From Actinacidiphila cocklensis (GTDB lineage Bacteria; Actinomycetota; Actinomycetes; Streptomycetales; Streptomycetaceae): a DNA stretch of 64,000 bases. The notes under the pieces were generated by a model. The model was not told the origin of the DNA, did not search any database, and was given only the letters and a program-made list of their open reading frames with translations. A program made the translations under genes and the position numbers. Positions within the stretch are counted from its first letter, which is position 1. Every line of letters begins with the position of its first letter. The stretch is taken from contig NZ_CAJSLV010000059.1 in assembly GCF_907177275.1 (NCBI RefSeq), forward strand, positions 124,001-188,000, given 5' to 3'. Below are positions 56,477-64,000 of the stretch, piece by piece.

Positions 56477-57933
56477 CGGACCCCGGCAGCCCCTCAACCG
56501 CCCCCGGCCCCCGGCAGGGCTCCCCCTCCGACCTGTTCGGCCCCGACTCGCAGTTCCACCGCTTCTTCAACGACCCGCGCTGGGCGCTGGCCATGGTGCG
56601 GGCCACCGTCCTGGAGGCCGCGCACCCGCAGATCGGGGCGGCCCTGATCGACAACTCCACCTTCGTGACGCACCCGTGGCGCCGGCTGCGCAACACCCTG
56701 GTCAGCCTCCAGCGGATGTTCGGCCCCGACGAGGCCACCCGGCAGCGCGAGGCGGCCCGGCTCAACCGGATGCACACACGCTTCACCGGCACCGACGAGC
56801 AGCAGCGGCCGTACGACGCGATGGACCCCGAGGTCCGCGCGTGGGTGGTCGCGACGCTCTTCGAGAGCTCCGTCACCATGTGCAGGCTGAGCGGACAGCC
56901 CCTGGACCCGGCCACGATGGACCGGCTCTACGCCGAATTCCGGGGGTTCCTGGCCGCCTTGGACGGTGGCGCCGGCCATCTGCCGCCCACGCTGCAGGAC
57001 TTCTGGCCGTACTACGACCGGATGGTGAACGAGGAGCTGGAGGGCACCGAGGCGCTGCGGATCATCCTCTACCGGCTCTTCGACCACCTGCCCGCGCCGC
57101 CGCTGCTCGGCGGGATGCCCACGGTGTGGGCGGCCGGGCGCGCGCTCGCAGGACCCGCCATCGGCACGATCACGGTGGCGTCGCTGCCCGAGCCCTTCCG
57201 CCGGCGGGCCGGCCTGCCCGAGATCCCCGGCGCCCAGACGCTGATGCACAGCGCCTACGTCGCCGCGGGCCTGGCCCGCTTCCTGCCGGAGAACCTGCTG
57301 CAGACCGACTACCTCACCGGCCTGCTCGCGCTGTCCCCGGACAGCGACGACCCCCGGCTCACCGCGCTGCGCGCCCGGATGAAACGGGCCGGGGCGCTGG
57401 TCCGGCTGGTCGCACCGGTCCCGGCGCAGCGCACCCCGGACGAGGCCGCCGAACCCCGGCGCAGCGCGGCGGAGTTCTTCACCGAAGTCCTCGACCAGAC
57501 CGGCGACGGCTTCGTCGGCTGGCCCGATCTCGCCGCCATGGCACGGGAGATCTCCTCCCGCCTCGACCTCGACGAGCCCGCCGAGACCCGCATCTACTCC
57601 GCGTTCGCCGACTGGTGGCGGGAGTTGCAGACGGCCCTGGACACCGACGGCGACGGGCGCATCAGCAGCGCCGAGTACGCGGCCGCGGTCCCCTCCCTGG
57701 CAGGCCCCGCGCTGATCCGGGTCGCCGAGGTGCTCTTCGACGCCACCGACGCGAACGGCGACCAGTCCATCGACGCGGCCGAATACCGCGCCCTGTTCAG
57801 GACCGGCTTCCACCGCAGCGTCCCCGCCGCGGAAGCCCGCTACTCCCGCAGCGCCTTCGTCGCCGACTTCCTGTCCTTCATGTCGGGCCGCCGCCGCTCC
57901 ACCGCCTACGACCCCCTGCTGACCGGCACCTAA
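56473..57933 (+). CDS. MpaB/DUF2236 oxygenase with C-terminal EF-hands
   Basis: 486 residues. The N-terminal two thirds (about 20-320) is the DUF2236 helical fold shared by MpaB and latex-clearing protein (FHRFFNDPRWALAMVRATVLEAAHPQIGAAL, then a middle FVTHPWRRLRNT). The last third carries EF-hands: two canonical loops starting DTDGDGRISSAE and DANGDQSIDAAE, and one degenerate one starting DQTGDGFVGW. Lcp-type members are haem b oxygenases that cut polyisoprene. GTG 56473 is within the stop of the cis-prenyltransferase gene, so the two are translated together. Confidence 0.83.
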   Translation: MTDPGSPSTAPGPRQGSPSDLFGPDSQFHRFFNDPRWALAMVRATVLEAAHPQIGAALIDNSTFVTHPWRRLRNTLVSLQRMFGPDEATRQREAARLNRMHTRFTGTDEQQRPYDAMDPEVRAWVVATLFESSVTMCRLSGQPLDPATMDRLYAEFRGFLAALDGGAGHLPPTLQDFWPYYDRMVNEELEGTEALRIILYRLFDHLPAPPLLGGMPTVWAAGRALAGPAIGTITVASLPEPFRRRAGLPEIPGAQTLMHSAYVAAGLARFLPENLLQTDYLTGLLALSPDSDDPRLTALRARMKRAGALVRLVAPVPAQRTPDEAAEPRRSAAEFFTEVLDQTGDGFVGWPDLAAMAREISSRLDLDEPAETRIYSAFADWWRELQTALDTDGDGRISSAEYAAAVPSLAGPALIRVAEVLFDATDANGDQSIDAAEYRALFRTGFHRSVPAAEARYSRSAFVADFLSFMSGRRRSTAYDPLLTGT

Positions 57934-58039
57934 GGGCTGTCTCGCAATCCCCGGCGGGCGCGCGACGACAGCTGGCGACCCTCCACGCCCGGGTCCTCAC
58001 CCTCACCAGCGACCCCAACAACAAGATCAAGACGACGTG
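57934..58039. other. Gap with repeat-like sequence between the oxygenase and sigma genes
   Basis: The string GGGCTGTCTCGCAATCCCC at 57936 followed by CGGGCGCGCGACGACAGC looks like a short dispersed sequence seen between Streptomyces genes, possibly a relic of an insertion-sequence end. No target duplication or transposase part is visible. Confidence 0.2.
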
Positions 58040-59008
58040 TTAATGATCTGCAAGCCCTGAGGCCACCCTCCAGGGGCGGAGCTTCTCGGGGTTGCGAATG
58101 GCCCAGATGCGCTTGATGCGGGGGCCGGTGAGCTGGAAGGCGTAGACGGTGACCGTGGTGCCGTCGCGTTGGGCGGTCAGTCCCGGCTGGCCGTTGACCG
58201 TGCGTTCGGTGAAGGTCAGGTCGGGGGTCGCGCGGGCGATGTCGAGGTGGGCCTTGGCGACCCGGGGGCCGCCCCTGAGGGGGTGCAGGAAGGACGCGGC
58301 CAGGCCGCCGCTGTCGGCGGTCATCGTGGCGTCGGGGTCGAGGAGGCCGACCAGGGCCTCGATGTCCTTGGCCTCCCAGGCCTGCTTGAAGTCCCGTACG
58401 ACCGCGGCCTGCTGGGCGGCGGGCGCGGCGGAGGCCTGCTCCACGCTGATGCGGCGGCGGGCCGAGGAGGCCAGCTGGCGGCACGCGCCCGGCGTACGGC
58501 CGGTGATCCCGGCGATCTCCGCGAAGGGGTAGCGGAAGACGTCGTGGAGGACGAACGCCACGCGCTCGGCGGGCGTCATCGAGTCGAGGACGACGAGGAA
58601 GGCCATGCTGACCGACTCGTCGAGGGTGACCCGGTCGGCCGGGTCGGCGGTGGCGTCGCCCGGCCGACCGGTGACCCACTCCGTGTGCGCGGGCAGCGGC
58701 TCGGGAATCCACTCGCCGACGTAGCTCTCCCGCCGCGCCCGCGCCGAGCCGAGCAAGTCCAGGCAGATGCGGCTGGCGACCGTCGTCAGCCACGCGCCGG
58801 GGGAATCGACCGCCTCCTGCCGGCGGCGGGACATGGCGTACCAGCGGGTGTACGCCTCCTGAACGGCGTCCTCCGCCTCGGCCAGTGAACCGAGCAGCCG
58901 GTAGGCCAGGTTGATCAGGTGGGGCCGCTCTCTCGTGATCGCGTCGAGGCCGGGGTCGGCCCCGTCTGCTCCGGGCCGGCCGTACTCCACCTCGGATCGG
59001 GTGCTCAC
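58040..59008 (-). CDS. SigJ-like (ECF41-type) sigma factor
   Basis: 322 residues. Region 2 is LINLAYRLLGSLAEAEDAVQEAYTRWY; region 4 is LDSMTPAERVAFVLHDVFRYPFAEIAGITGRTPGACRQLASSARRR. A SnoaL-like C-terminal domain (about 205-320, VVRDFKQAWEAKDIEALVGLLDPDATMTADSGG) is the mark of ECF41/SigJ, in which it controls sigma activity without a separate anti-sigma. No carboxymuconolactone decarboxylase or oxidoreductase partner gene is adjacent. GTG 59008 is likely; GTG 59044 is also open. Confidence 0.88.
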   Translation of the reverse strand: MSTRSEVEYGRPGADGADPGLDAITRERPHLINLAYRLLGSLAEAEDAVQEAYTRWYAMSRRRQEAVDSPGAWLTTVASRICLDLLGSARARRESYVGEWIPEPLPAHTEWVTGRPGDATADPADRVTLDESVSMAFLVVLDSMTPAERVAFVLHDVFRYPFAEIAGITGRTPGACRQLASSARRRISVEQASAAPAAQQAAVVRDFKQAWEAKDIEALVGLLDPDATMTADSGGLAASFLHPLRGGPRVAKAHLDIARATPDLTFTERTVNGQPGLTAQRDGTTVTVYAFQLTGPRIKRIWAIRNPEKLRPWRVASGLADH

Positions 59009-59280
59009 GGTGACGACTGCTCCCTCGGTAGCGGCGGGCCTCACCCCCCTACGACAACAGCGCCCGCGAAAACGTGACGGCAGACCTCACATTCCGCGGG
59101 GCTGCCTTGTCGGACTGGGTGAGAGGAAACCGCCGCCCGCGACCAGGAAGCCCCGCAGCCCGATGACCAGTTCACTCGCCCAGCGAACGCACCTGCCCTG
59201 CGCCTGTGCCTGTACCTGCGCCACCGGCTGCTCCCGCCTCCCGACCGCGCCCGGCACCGAAGGGCCGCCGACCGGCGGCC

Positions 59281-59352
59281 GGGGCACGCGTGGGTGACGC
59301 CGTTCACCGCGACGCTCTTCCTCCCCGCGCCGGACGGCGCCACGCGTGCCCC
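59281..59352. repeat. 13-bp perfect inverted repeat in the LUD gene leader
   Basis: GGGGCACGCGTGG (59281-59293) is complemented exactly at 59340-59352, 46 bp apart, each arm holding ACGCGT. A small hairpin (59264-59281 region, GGCCGCC/GGCGGCC) precedes it. The rest of the 385-bp gap from 59009 to 59393 holds no gene. Confidence 0.55.
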
Positions 59353-59393
59353 CACGACTCACCCCCCACGACGACAAGTCCAGGAGACACATC

Positions 59394-60023
59394 GTGACTT
59401 CGCAGGTTCCCGCCACCCTCTTCGCCGACCCCGTGTCGGAGGAGCGCCTGGAGCGGACGGCGGCCGCGCTGGCGGAGCACGGCTTCGCCGTCGAGATCCT
59501 CGACGACGCCGCCGCCGCGCGCGAGCGCGTGAAGGAGCTCGTCCCCGAGGGCGCCACCGTGTTCACCTCGGCCAGTGAGACCACCCGGCTGTCCGGCATC
59601 GAGGAGGACATCAACACCAGCGGGCGGTACGAGGCGCTCAAGCCGATCGTCCTCGGCATGGACCGCGCGACCCAGGCGCACGACATCCGCCGGCTACTGG
59701 CGAGCCCCGACGTGGTCATCGGCAGCGTCGCCGCGGTGACCGAGACCGGCTCGATGGTCGTCGCGTCGGCCAGCGGCAGCCAGTTGCCGCCGTACTCCGG
59801 CGGCGCCGGGCGCGCGATATGGATCGTCGGGGCGCAGAAGGTCGTCCCCGACCTCGACACCGCGATGCGGCGCCTTGAGGAGCACACGCTCCCGCTGGAG
59901 AACGTGCGGGCGCAGGCCGCCTACGGCAAGCCCAGCCACATCAACCGGCTGCTCATCATGAACGCGGAGCCCTTCCCGGGCCGCGCCACGGTCATCCTGC
60001 TGCGTGAGGCCATCGGCTTCTGA
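59394..60023 (+). CDS. LUD (LutC/YkgG-type) domain protein
   Basis: 209 residues. The LUD fold shows in FTSASETTRLSGIEEDIN, ASPDVVIGSVAAVTETGSMVVASASGSQLPPYSGG and WIVGAQKVVPDLDTAMRRLEEHTLPLEN. Relatives include LutC of lactate oxidation and stand-alone proteins of unknown function. No LutA/LutB partner is nearby. GTG 59394 has CAGGAG 9 bases upstream. Confidence 0.87.
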   Translation: MTSQVPATLFADPVSEERLERTAAALAEHGFAVEILDDAAAARERVKELVPEGATVFTSASETTRLSGIEEDINTSGRYEALKPIVLGMDRATQAHDIRRLLASPDVVIGSVAAVTETGSMVVASASGSQLPPYSGGAGRAIWIVGAQKVVPDLDTAMRRLEEHTLPLENVRAQAAYGKPSHINRLLIMNAEPFPGRATVILLREAIGF

Positions 60024-60095
60024 CCTGCCGCCCGCCCCGGCCGGCGCCCGTTCGGGGGACGCGAGGCCGGGGCGGGCGCCCCCGCAGGTCCGCTC

Positions 60096-60932
60096 TCAGG
60101 ACCCGGGTTCCGCCCCGTCCGCCCCGTCCTCCACGCGGACGGACTCCACGCGGACGGACTCCCACACGTGCCCGGCCCAGGCCAGGTCGGCCCGGTCGTC
60201 CACCGTGCAGACGACCGCGAGCGCGGCGCCCGGGACGGCGTCGTGGCCGTGGAACTCGTACCGCTCCCGGCCACCGCGGACCACCGGGGTCCAGCGGGTG
60301 TGCCGTACGCGGCCCGGCGAACGCTCGGTCGTCCAGTGCCCCGACGGCACGTCGGGGGAGGCGAGCGGGGTGGCGGCGACGCTGCGCCCGTGCCCTGCGA
60401 ACCGCCGGGTGGGGCCGTCGCCGGCCTCGGCGGCGAGTCCGGCGGACCGCTCGATCGACCAGCGCGCGCCGACCCGGGTGCGGACGGCCACGGGCAGCGG
60501 CTCGCGGCAGTGGCTGAGGACGTGGTCGCGGTCCCAGACCGTCGCCAGCACGCAGGCCACGCCCGGCCGCTCCGAGCCGGTGACGTACGGGAGTTCGTCC
60601 CGGTCCCGCACCCCGACGGTGACCGGCGCATGGAGCAGCTCGTCCTCGAAGGGCGGCACCGCGTTGGCGAGCGTCCCTGCGAGGACCATCCCCTCGTACC
60701 CGAAGGACTCCCAACTGCGCTGCGCCGCACCGAAGTCGGCCTCGCCGACCCGCAGCCACGTCCCGACGACCAGCGATGTGCCCCCGGTCAGGGCGAGCGG
60801 CAGCAGGACCCGCACGAAGCAGCCCACCCCCTCGGCCTCCAGCAGCGCCCGCAGGCCGCCGGCGTACCGCAGCGACGCCTCCCCGGCGGCGCCGACGCCG
60901 TCCGGCATCCCGAAGCGCGCGTCGATCCGCAT
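60096..60932 (-). CDS. Hypothetical protein, DUF2199-like N-terminus
   Basis: 278 residues. The first 150 residues (RIDARFGMPDG, then GCFVRVLLPLALTGGTSLVVGTWLRV and WESFGYEGMVLAGTLAN) faintly recall DUF2199 proteins; this is not firm. The second half has a different alpha/beta pattern with an acidic end. Function unknown. TAGGCT lies 7 bases upstream of ATG 60932 on the minus strand, a leaderless signature. The upstream frame extends only 10 codons more. Confidence 0.6.
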   Translation of the reverse strand: MRIDARFGMPDGVGAAGEASLRYAGGLRALLEAEGVGCFVRVLLPLALTGGTSLVVGTWLRVGEADFGAAQRSWESFGYEGMVLAGTLANAVPPFEDELLHAPVTVGVRDRDELPYVTGSERPGVACVLATVWDRDHVLSHCREPLPVAVRTRVGARWSIERSAGLAAEAGDGPTRRFAGHGRSVAATPLASPDVPSGHWTTERSPGRVRHTRWTPVVRGGRERYEFHGHDAVPGAALAVVCTVDDRADLAWAGHVWESVRVESVRVEDGADGAEPGS

Positions 60933-61147
60933 GTGCGGAAGCCTAGTTCCGGGCTCCGACATCCAGCCGACCCGCGCACGCCGGCGGCGGGCTCACCCGC
61001 CCGCGGCACCGAAAACGGGATGCGCCCCCCGACGCGGCCGCGCGACCATGAACTCCGGCCCATCCCCGCCGAGTCGGGGCATTCCGGGCCTGTGTCGCCG
61101 TCTTCGTGGACGGCCCCCGTCCCAGGACAACAGGAGCTGATCCGCCC

Positions 61148-62209
61148 GTGCAGGCTGTCGTGACCGTGAGCCCGGCCCAGGTGCCCGAGGTGCTGCTCGG
61201 GCTCGCGACCGTGCGGCCGGTCTTCCTCTGGGGGCCGCCCGGCATCGGGAAGTCCTCGCTGGTACGGGAGTTCGCCGAGTCGCTCGGCCTGGAGTGCGTG
61301 AGCCTGCTGGGCACCCAGCTGGCGCCGGAGGACCTCATCGGCGTCCCGCAGATCCGCGACGGGCGCTCGGTGTTCTGCCCGCCCGAGGCGATCGCCAGGG
61401 ACGAGCCGTACTGCCTGTTCCTCGACGAGCTGAACGCCGCGACACCCGACGTGCAGAAGGCGTTCTACTCGCTGATCCTCGACCGGCGGATCGGGAACTA
61501 CGAACTGCCCGCCGGCAGCATCGTCATCGGGGCGGGCAACCGCGCCACCGACAACGCGCTCGCCCGCCCGCTGGCGTCCGCGCTGGTCAACCGGCTGACC
61601 CATGTGCATCTTGAGGCGTCGGCCCGGGACTGGCTGGCCTGGGCCGGGCAGTCCGGCATCCACCCGTGGGTGACGGACTACCTCACCGACCGGCCGCACC
61701 ACCTGTGGTCCAAGCCGCCCAAGACCGAGGAGCCCTTCTCCACCCCGCGGTCCTGGCACATGCTCTCCGACGCGATCCGGTCGTTCGGGCCGGCGCTGGA
61801 CGAGACGACGCTCAAGGTGCTGGCCCACGGCACCCTTTCGCCCACCCACGCCTCGGCCTTCTGCGGCTACGTCAGGATCGTCCGCAGCGAGTTCGGCATC
61901 GACGCGATCCTCAAGGGCGACGCCCGCTGGCCCAACCGGGTCCAGGACCGCGACCTGCTCTACTACCTGGCCGAGTCCTTCCGCGGCCGGCTCGTCAAGG
62001 AGCTGCCCGCGAGCAAGGAGCACGCCTCGCCGTCGCTGCGGCAGACCGCGTACCGGGCGCAGGCCCTGCTGGTGCAGCTCGCCGAGATATCGGTCGAGGT
62101 CGCGCAGACGGTGATCGCGGACGACGAGGACGGCAACGCGGTGCTGCCCGCCTGGTTCCTGCTGGAGGCCGCCCGCGACATGCCCCGGCTGGTGGAGGCC
62201 CGCCGGTGA
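61148..62209 (+). CDS. MoxR-type AAA+ ATPase
   Basis: 353 residues. Walker A WGPPGIGKSS (about 28-37), Walker B CLFLDELN with AATPDVQKAFYSLILDRRIGNYELP after it, and a sensor in VIGAGNRATDNALARPL are MoxR/RavA marks. MoxR proteins act as chaperones with VWA-domain partners to mature enzymes or remodel complexes. GTG 61148 has AGGAG 11 bases upstream; GTG 61160 is possible. Its stop overlaps the start of a VWA/peptidase gene (GTGA). Confidence 0.87.
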   Translation: MQAVVTVSPAQVPEVLLGLATVRPVFLWGPPGIGKSSLVREFAESLGLECVSLLGTQLAPEDLIGVPQIRDGRSVFCPPEAIARDEPYCLFLDELNAATPDVQKAFYSLILDRRIGNYELPAGSIVIGAGNRATDNALARPLASALVNRLTHVHLEASARDWLAWAGQSGIHPWVTDYLTDRPHHLWSKPPKTEEPFSTPRSWHMLSDAIRSFGPALDETTLKVLAHGTLSPTHASAFCGYVRIVRSEFGIDAILKGDARWPNRVQDRDLLYYLAESFRGRLVKELPASKEHASPSLRQTAYRAQALLVQLAEISVEVAQTVIADDEDGNAVLPAWFLLEAARDMPRLVEARR

Positions 62210-64000
62210 GCGGGCCGCGGCGAGGCGGCAGCGGGCACCGGCGGCCCGCGCCGCCCGACCCCCGCATCGAGCACAACTACCAGCTCGGGCTGTCCCTCGT
62301 GCGGGCCGACCGCGCGATGGGCGCGCTCGACGTGCACTTCTGCCGCACGTCCTGCACGCGCGTGCCGAAGGACGGCTGGGCACTGGCGGAGTCGGACGGC
62401 TGCGTCCACGTGAACCCGCTGCGGCTGGCCGAACCCGGGCAGTGGGCCTGGGTGTTGGCGCACTGCCTGCTCCACCTGGGCTTCGGGCACCTGCCCGCGG
62501 CCCGGGGCGCCCGTACGCAGCCGGACCGCTACGACGTGGCCGCCCGCTGCCTGGTGGTGAACCGCTTCCAGCAGTCGTTCCCGCTGGGCACAGCGCCGTT
62601 CGAGCTGCCGGAGTCCTTCCCCGGCGGCGACGAGGAGCAACTGGCCGCGCGCTTCCGGCGCGACGGCGTACCCGAGCAGTTCGCGCGCTGCGGCACCGGC
62701 GGCGCCGAGCCCGACCAGCGGCTCGAACCCTGGCCGTACGACCGGGACCCCGAGGACTGGCGGGAGGCCCTCGCCCGCGCGCTGACGCGTACGGTCTCCG
62801 CCTCGATGGCCGCCGCGGGCGGCGATCCGACCGGTGTCCGCAAAGGCCCCTGGACCAGAGCGCTCGACTGGTTCGTGTCGTCCTACCCGCTGCTCGGCGG
62901 GATCGCCGCCGGCATGACGGTGGTCGCCGACGCGGACATCGCCCGTACGCACCGGATCGCGGTGGCCGCGGTGAACTCCGCCGCCGGGGAGATCTACGTC
63001 AACCCGCTGCGGACGCACACCGAGGACGAGTGGCGGTTCATCCTGGCGCACGAGATGCTGCACGCCGCCCTGCGGCACGGCGACCGCTGCGGCCCCCGCG
63101 ACCCGTACCTGTTCAACGTCGCCTGCGACTACGTCATCAACGCCTGGCTGCTGGAGATGGGCGTCGGTTCGATGCCGGCCGGCCTGCTGCACGACCCGGA
63201 ACTCGCCGGCCTGTCCGCCGAGGAGGTCTACGACCGGATCACCACCGACCTGCGCCGCATGCGCCGGCTGGCGACGCTGCGCGGCAAGGGCCTGGGCGAC
63301 ATCCTCGGCGAGCCGCTCGCGCACCCGGCGGCGCCGGCGGAGCACGTCGACCTCGACGAGTTCTACCGCCGCGGCCTGCTCCAGGGCTTCGACCTGCACG
63401 ACCGCGTCCGCGGCACGCTGCCGGCCGGCCTGGTGGAGGAGATCGCGGCGCTGGCCCACCCCCCGCTGCCCTGGGACGTCCGGCTGGCCCGCTGGTTCGA
63501 CGAGTACGTCCCGCGCCCGCAGGCCCTGCGCAGCTTCGCCCGGCCCGCCCGGCGCCAGGCCTCGACACCCGACATCCCGCGTGCGGGGCGCTACTTCCCG
63601 CCGGAGGAGCAGGACCGCTGCACCTTCGGCGTCGTCCTGGACACCTCGGGCTCCATGGACCGGCGGCTGCTCGGCAAGGCCCTGGGCGCCATCGCCTCCT
63701 ACGCCGAGTCCCGCGACGTCCCCGCGGCCCGGGTCGTCTTCTGCGACGCGGCGCCCTACGACGCGGGCTTCATGCCCCCGACCGAGATCGCCGCCCGGGT
63801 ACGGATACGCGGCCGCGGCGGCACCGTCCTGCAACCCGGCGTCGAACTCCTGCTCTCCGCCGAGGACTTCCCCGCGACCGCGCCGATCCTGGTGATCACC
63901 GACGGCGAGTGCGACCCGCTGCGCGTCCGCCGCGAGCACGCGTTCCTGCTGCCGCGCGGCGCCCGGCTGCCCTTCGCCCCGCGGGGGCCGGTCTTCGAGA
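62206..64000 (+). CDS. Metallopeptidase-like/VWA (DUF2201-type) protein, 3' end cut off
   Basis: 598 residues visible; the gene runs out of the window. An early block (about 66-110, VHVNPLRLAEPGQWAWVLAHCLLHLGFGHL) has H-C-L-L-H at 86-90, a zinc motif missing its Glu. A second block (about 260-305) repeats it with intact HEMLH at 282-286. The VWA domain has the MIDAS DTSGS at 479-483 and LVITDGECD near the end. It resembles DUF2201 proteins, which pair with MoxR ATPases. GTG 62206 overlaps the MoxR stop. Protease activity is inferred only. Confidence 0.82.
   Translation, partial: MSGPRRGGSGHRRPAPPDPRIEHNYQLGLSLVRADRAMGALDVHFCRTSCTRVPKDGWALAESDGCVHVNPLRLAEPGQWAWVLAHCLLHLGFGHLPAARGARTQPDRYDVAARCLVVNRFQQSFPLGTAPFELPESFPGGDEEQLAARFRRDGVPEQFARCGTGGAEPDQRLEPWPYDRDPEDWREALARALTRTVSASMAAAGGDPTGVRKGPWTRALDWFVSSYPLLGGIAAGMTVVADADIARTHRIAVAAVNSAAGEIYVNPLRTHTEDEWRFILAHEMLHAALRHGDRCGPRDPYLFNVACDYVINAWLLEMGVGSMPAGLLHDPELAGLSAEEVYDRITTDLRRMRRLATLRGKGLGDILGEPLAHPAAPAEHVDLDEFYRRGLLQGFDLHDRVRGTLPAGLVEEIAALAHPPLPWDVRLARWFDEYVPRPQALRSFARPARRQASTPDIPRAGRYFPPEEQDRCTFGVVLDTSGSMDRRLLGKALGAIASYAESRDVPAARVVFCDAAPYDAGFMPPTEIAARVRIRGRGGTVLQPGVELLLSAEDFPATAPILVITDGECDPLRVRREHAFLLPRGARLPFAPRGPVFE

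Noticed and set aside
57934..58039. An insertion-sequence remnant
   Set aside because: Only a short familiar-looking string is present; no inverted ends, target duplication or transposase codons could be shown.

Overview
The window is very GC-rich, gene-dense DNA from an actinomycete, most likely a Streptomyces or close Streptomycetaceae relative. The basis is strong third-position G/C bias, frequent GTG starts, GTGA stop/start overlaps, GGAG-type ribosome sites, several apparently leaderless genes, and families typical of the group (DUF4232 lipoprotein, cold-shock protein / DEAD helicase / SCO5918-like trio, KatG beside a Fur-type regulator, ECF41-like sigma factor, TROVE protein). No rRNA gene, true tRNA, CRISPR array or intact mobile element was seen.

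Layout. 1-8 kb: a secreted clan GH-A glycosidase, an epimerase-like reductase, an acetyltransferase, an ABC exporter with a collagen-like N-terminal tail, and a TPM-like membrane protein. Between the first two genes lies a pair of inverted DnaA-box-like sequences. 7.7-12 kb: a twice-frameshifted relic, a macrodomain protein, a Pro/Thr-tailed membrane protein, an ARMT1/DUF89-like protein and a DUF4232 lipoprotein. 12.2-15.4 kb: a coupled methyltransferase/PD-(D/E)XK nuclease pair, a candidate restriction-modification or defence module. 15.5-20.4 kb: HtpG and a SNF2 helicase. 20.8-24.2 kb: a DUF5996 protein divergent from a Ro60-like TROVE protein, with a structured tRNA-like region upstream that may encode a Y RNA. 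24.2-28.3 kb: a GH16 enzyme with a LacI/CebR-type operator, an L,D-transpeptidase and a MerR-type regulator. 28.5-30.6 kb: the cold-shock cluster. 30.6-36.1 kb: an esterase, an SDR and a very large GH87 alpha-1,3-glucanase. 36.3-42.6 kb: a MarR-controlled haloalkane dehalogenase locus, an acetyltransferase, a TetR/MFS efflux pair with duplicated operators, and an orphan STM4015-like repeat protein.

42.7-48.5 kb: an IclR-centred catabolic locus. A CaiB-type CoA-transferase, a citryl-CoA-lyase-like enzyme and LigB- and LigA-like ring-cleavage subunits form one operon. A divergent ATZ/TRZ-type amidohydrolase shares the same palindromic operator. 48.6-55.5 kb: DoxX, two small divergent Xre regulators, a His-tailed methyltransferase divergent from a cupin-type Xre regulator, a lipoprotein, and katG with its Fur-type regulator. 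55.7-64 kb: a cis-prenyltransferase translationally coupled to an MpaB/Lcp-like oxygenase carrying EF-hands, a SigJ-like ECF factor, a LUD protein, and a MoxR AAA ATPase coupled to a metallopeptidase/VWA protein that runs off the window end.

The best candidates for undescribed biology are the UppS/MpaB-EF-hand pair, the IclR-operator catabolic regulon, the MoxR plus duplicated-peptidase/VWA pair, the zinc-ribbon methyltransferase/nuclease module, and the putative Y RNA upstream of the Ro gene.
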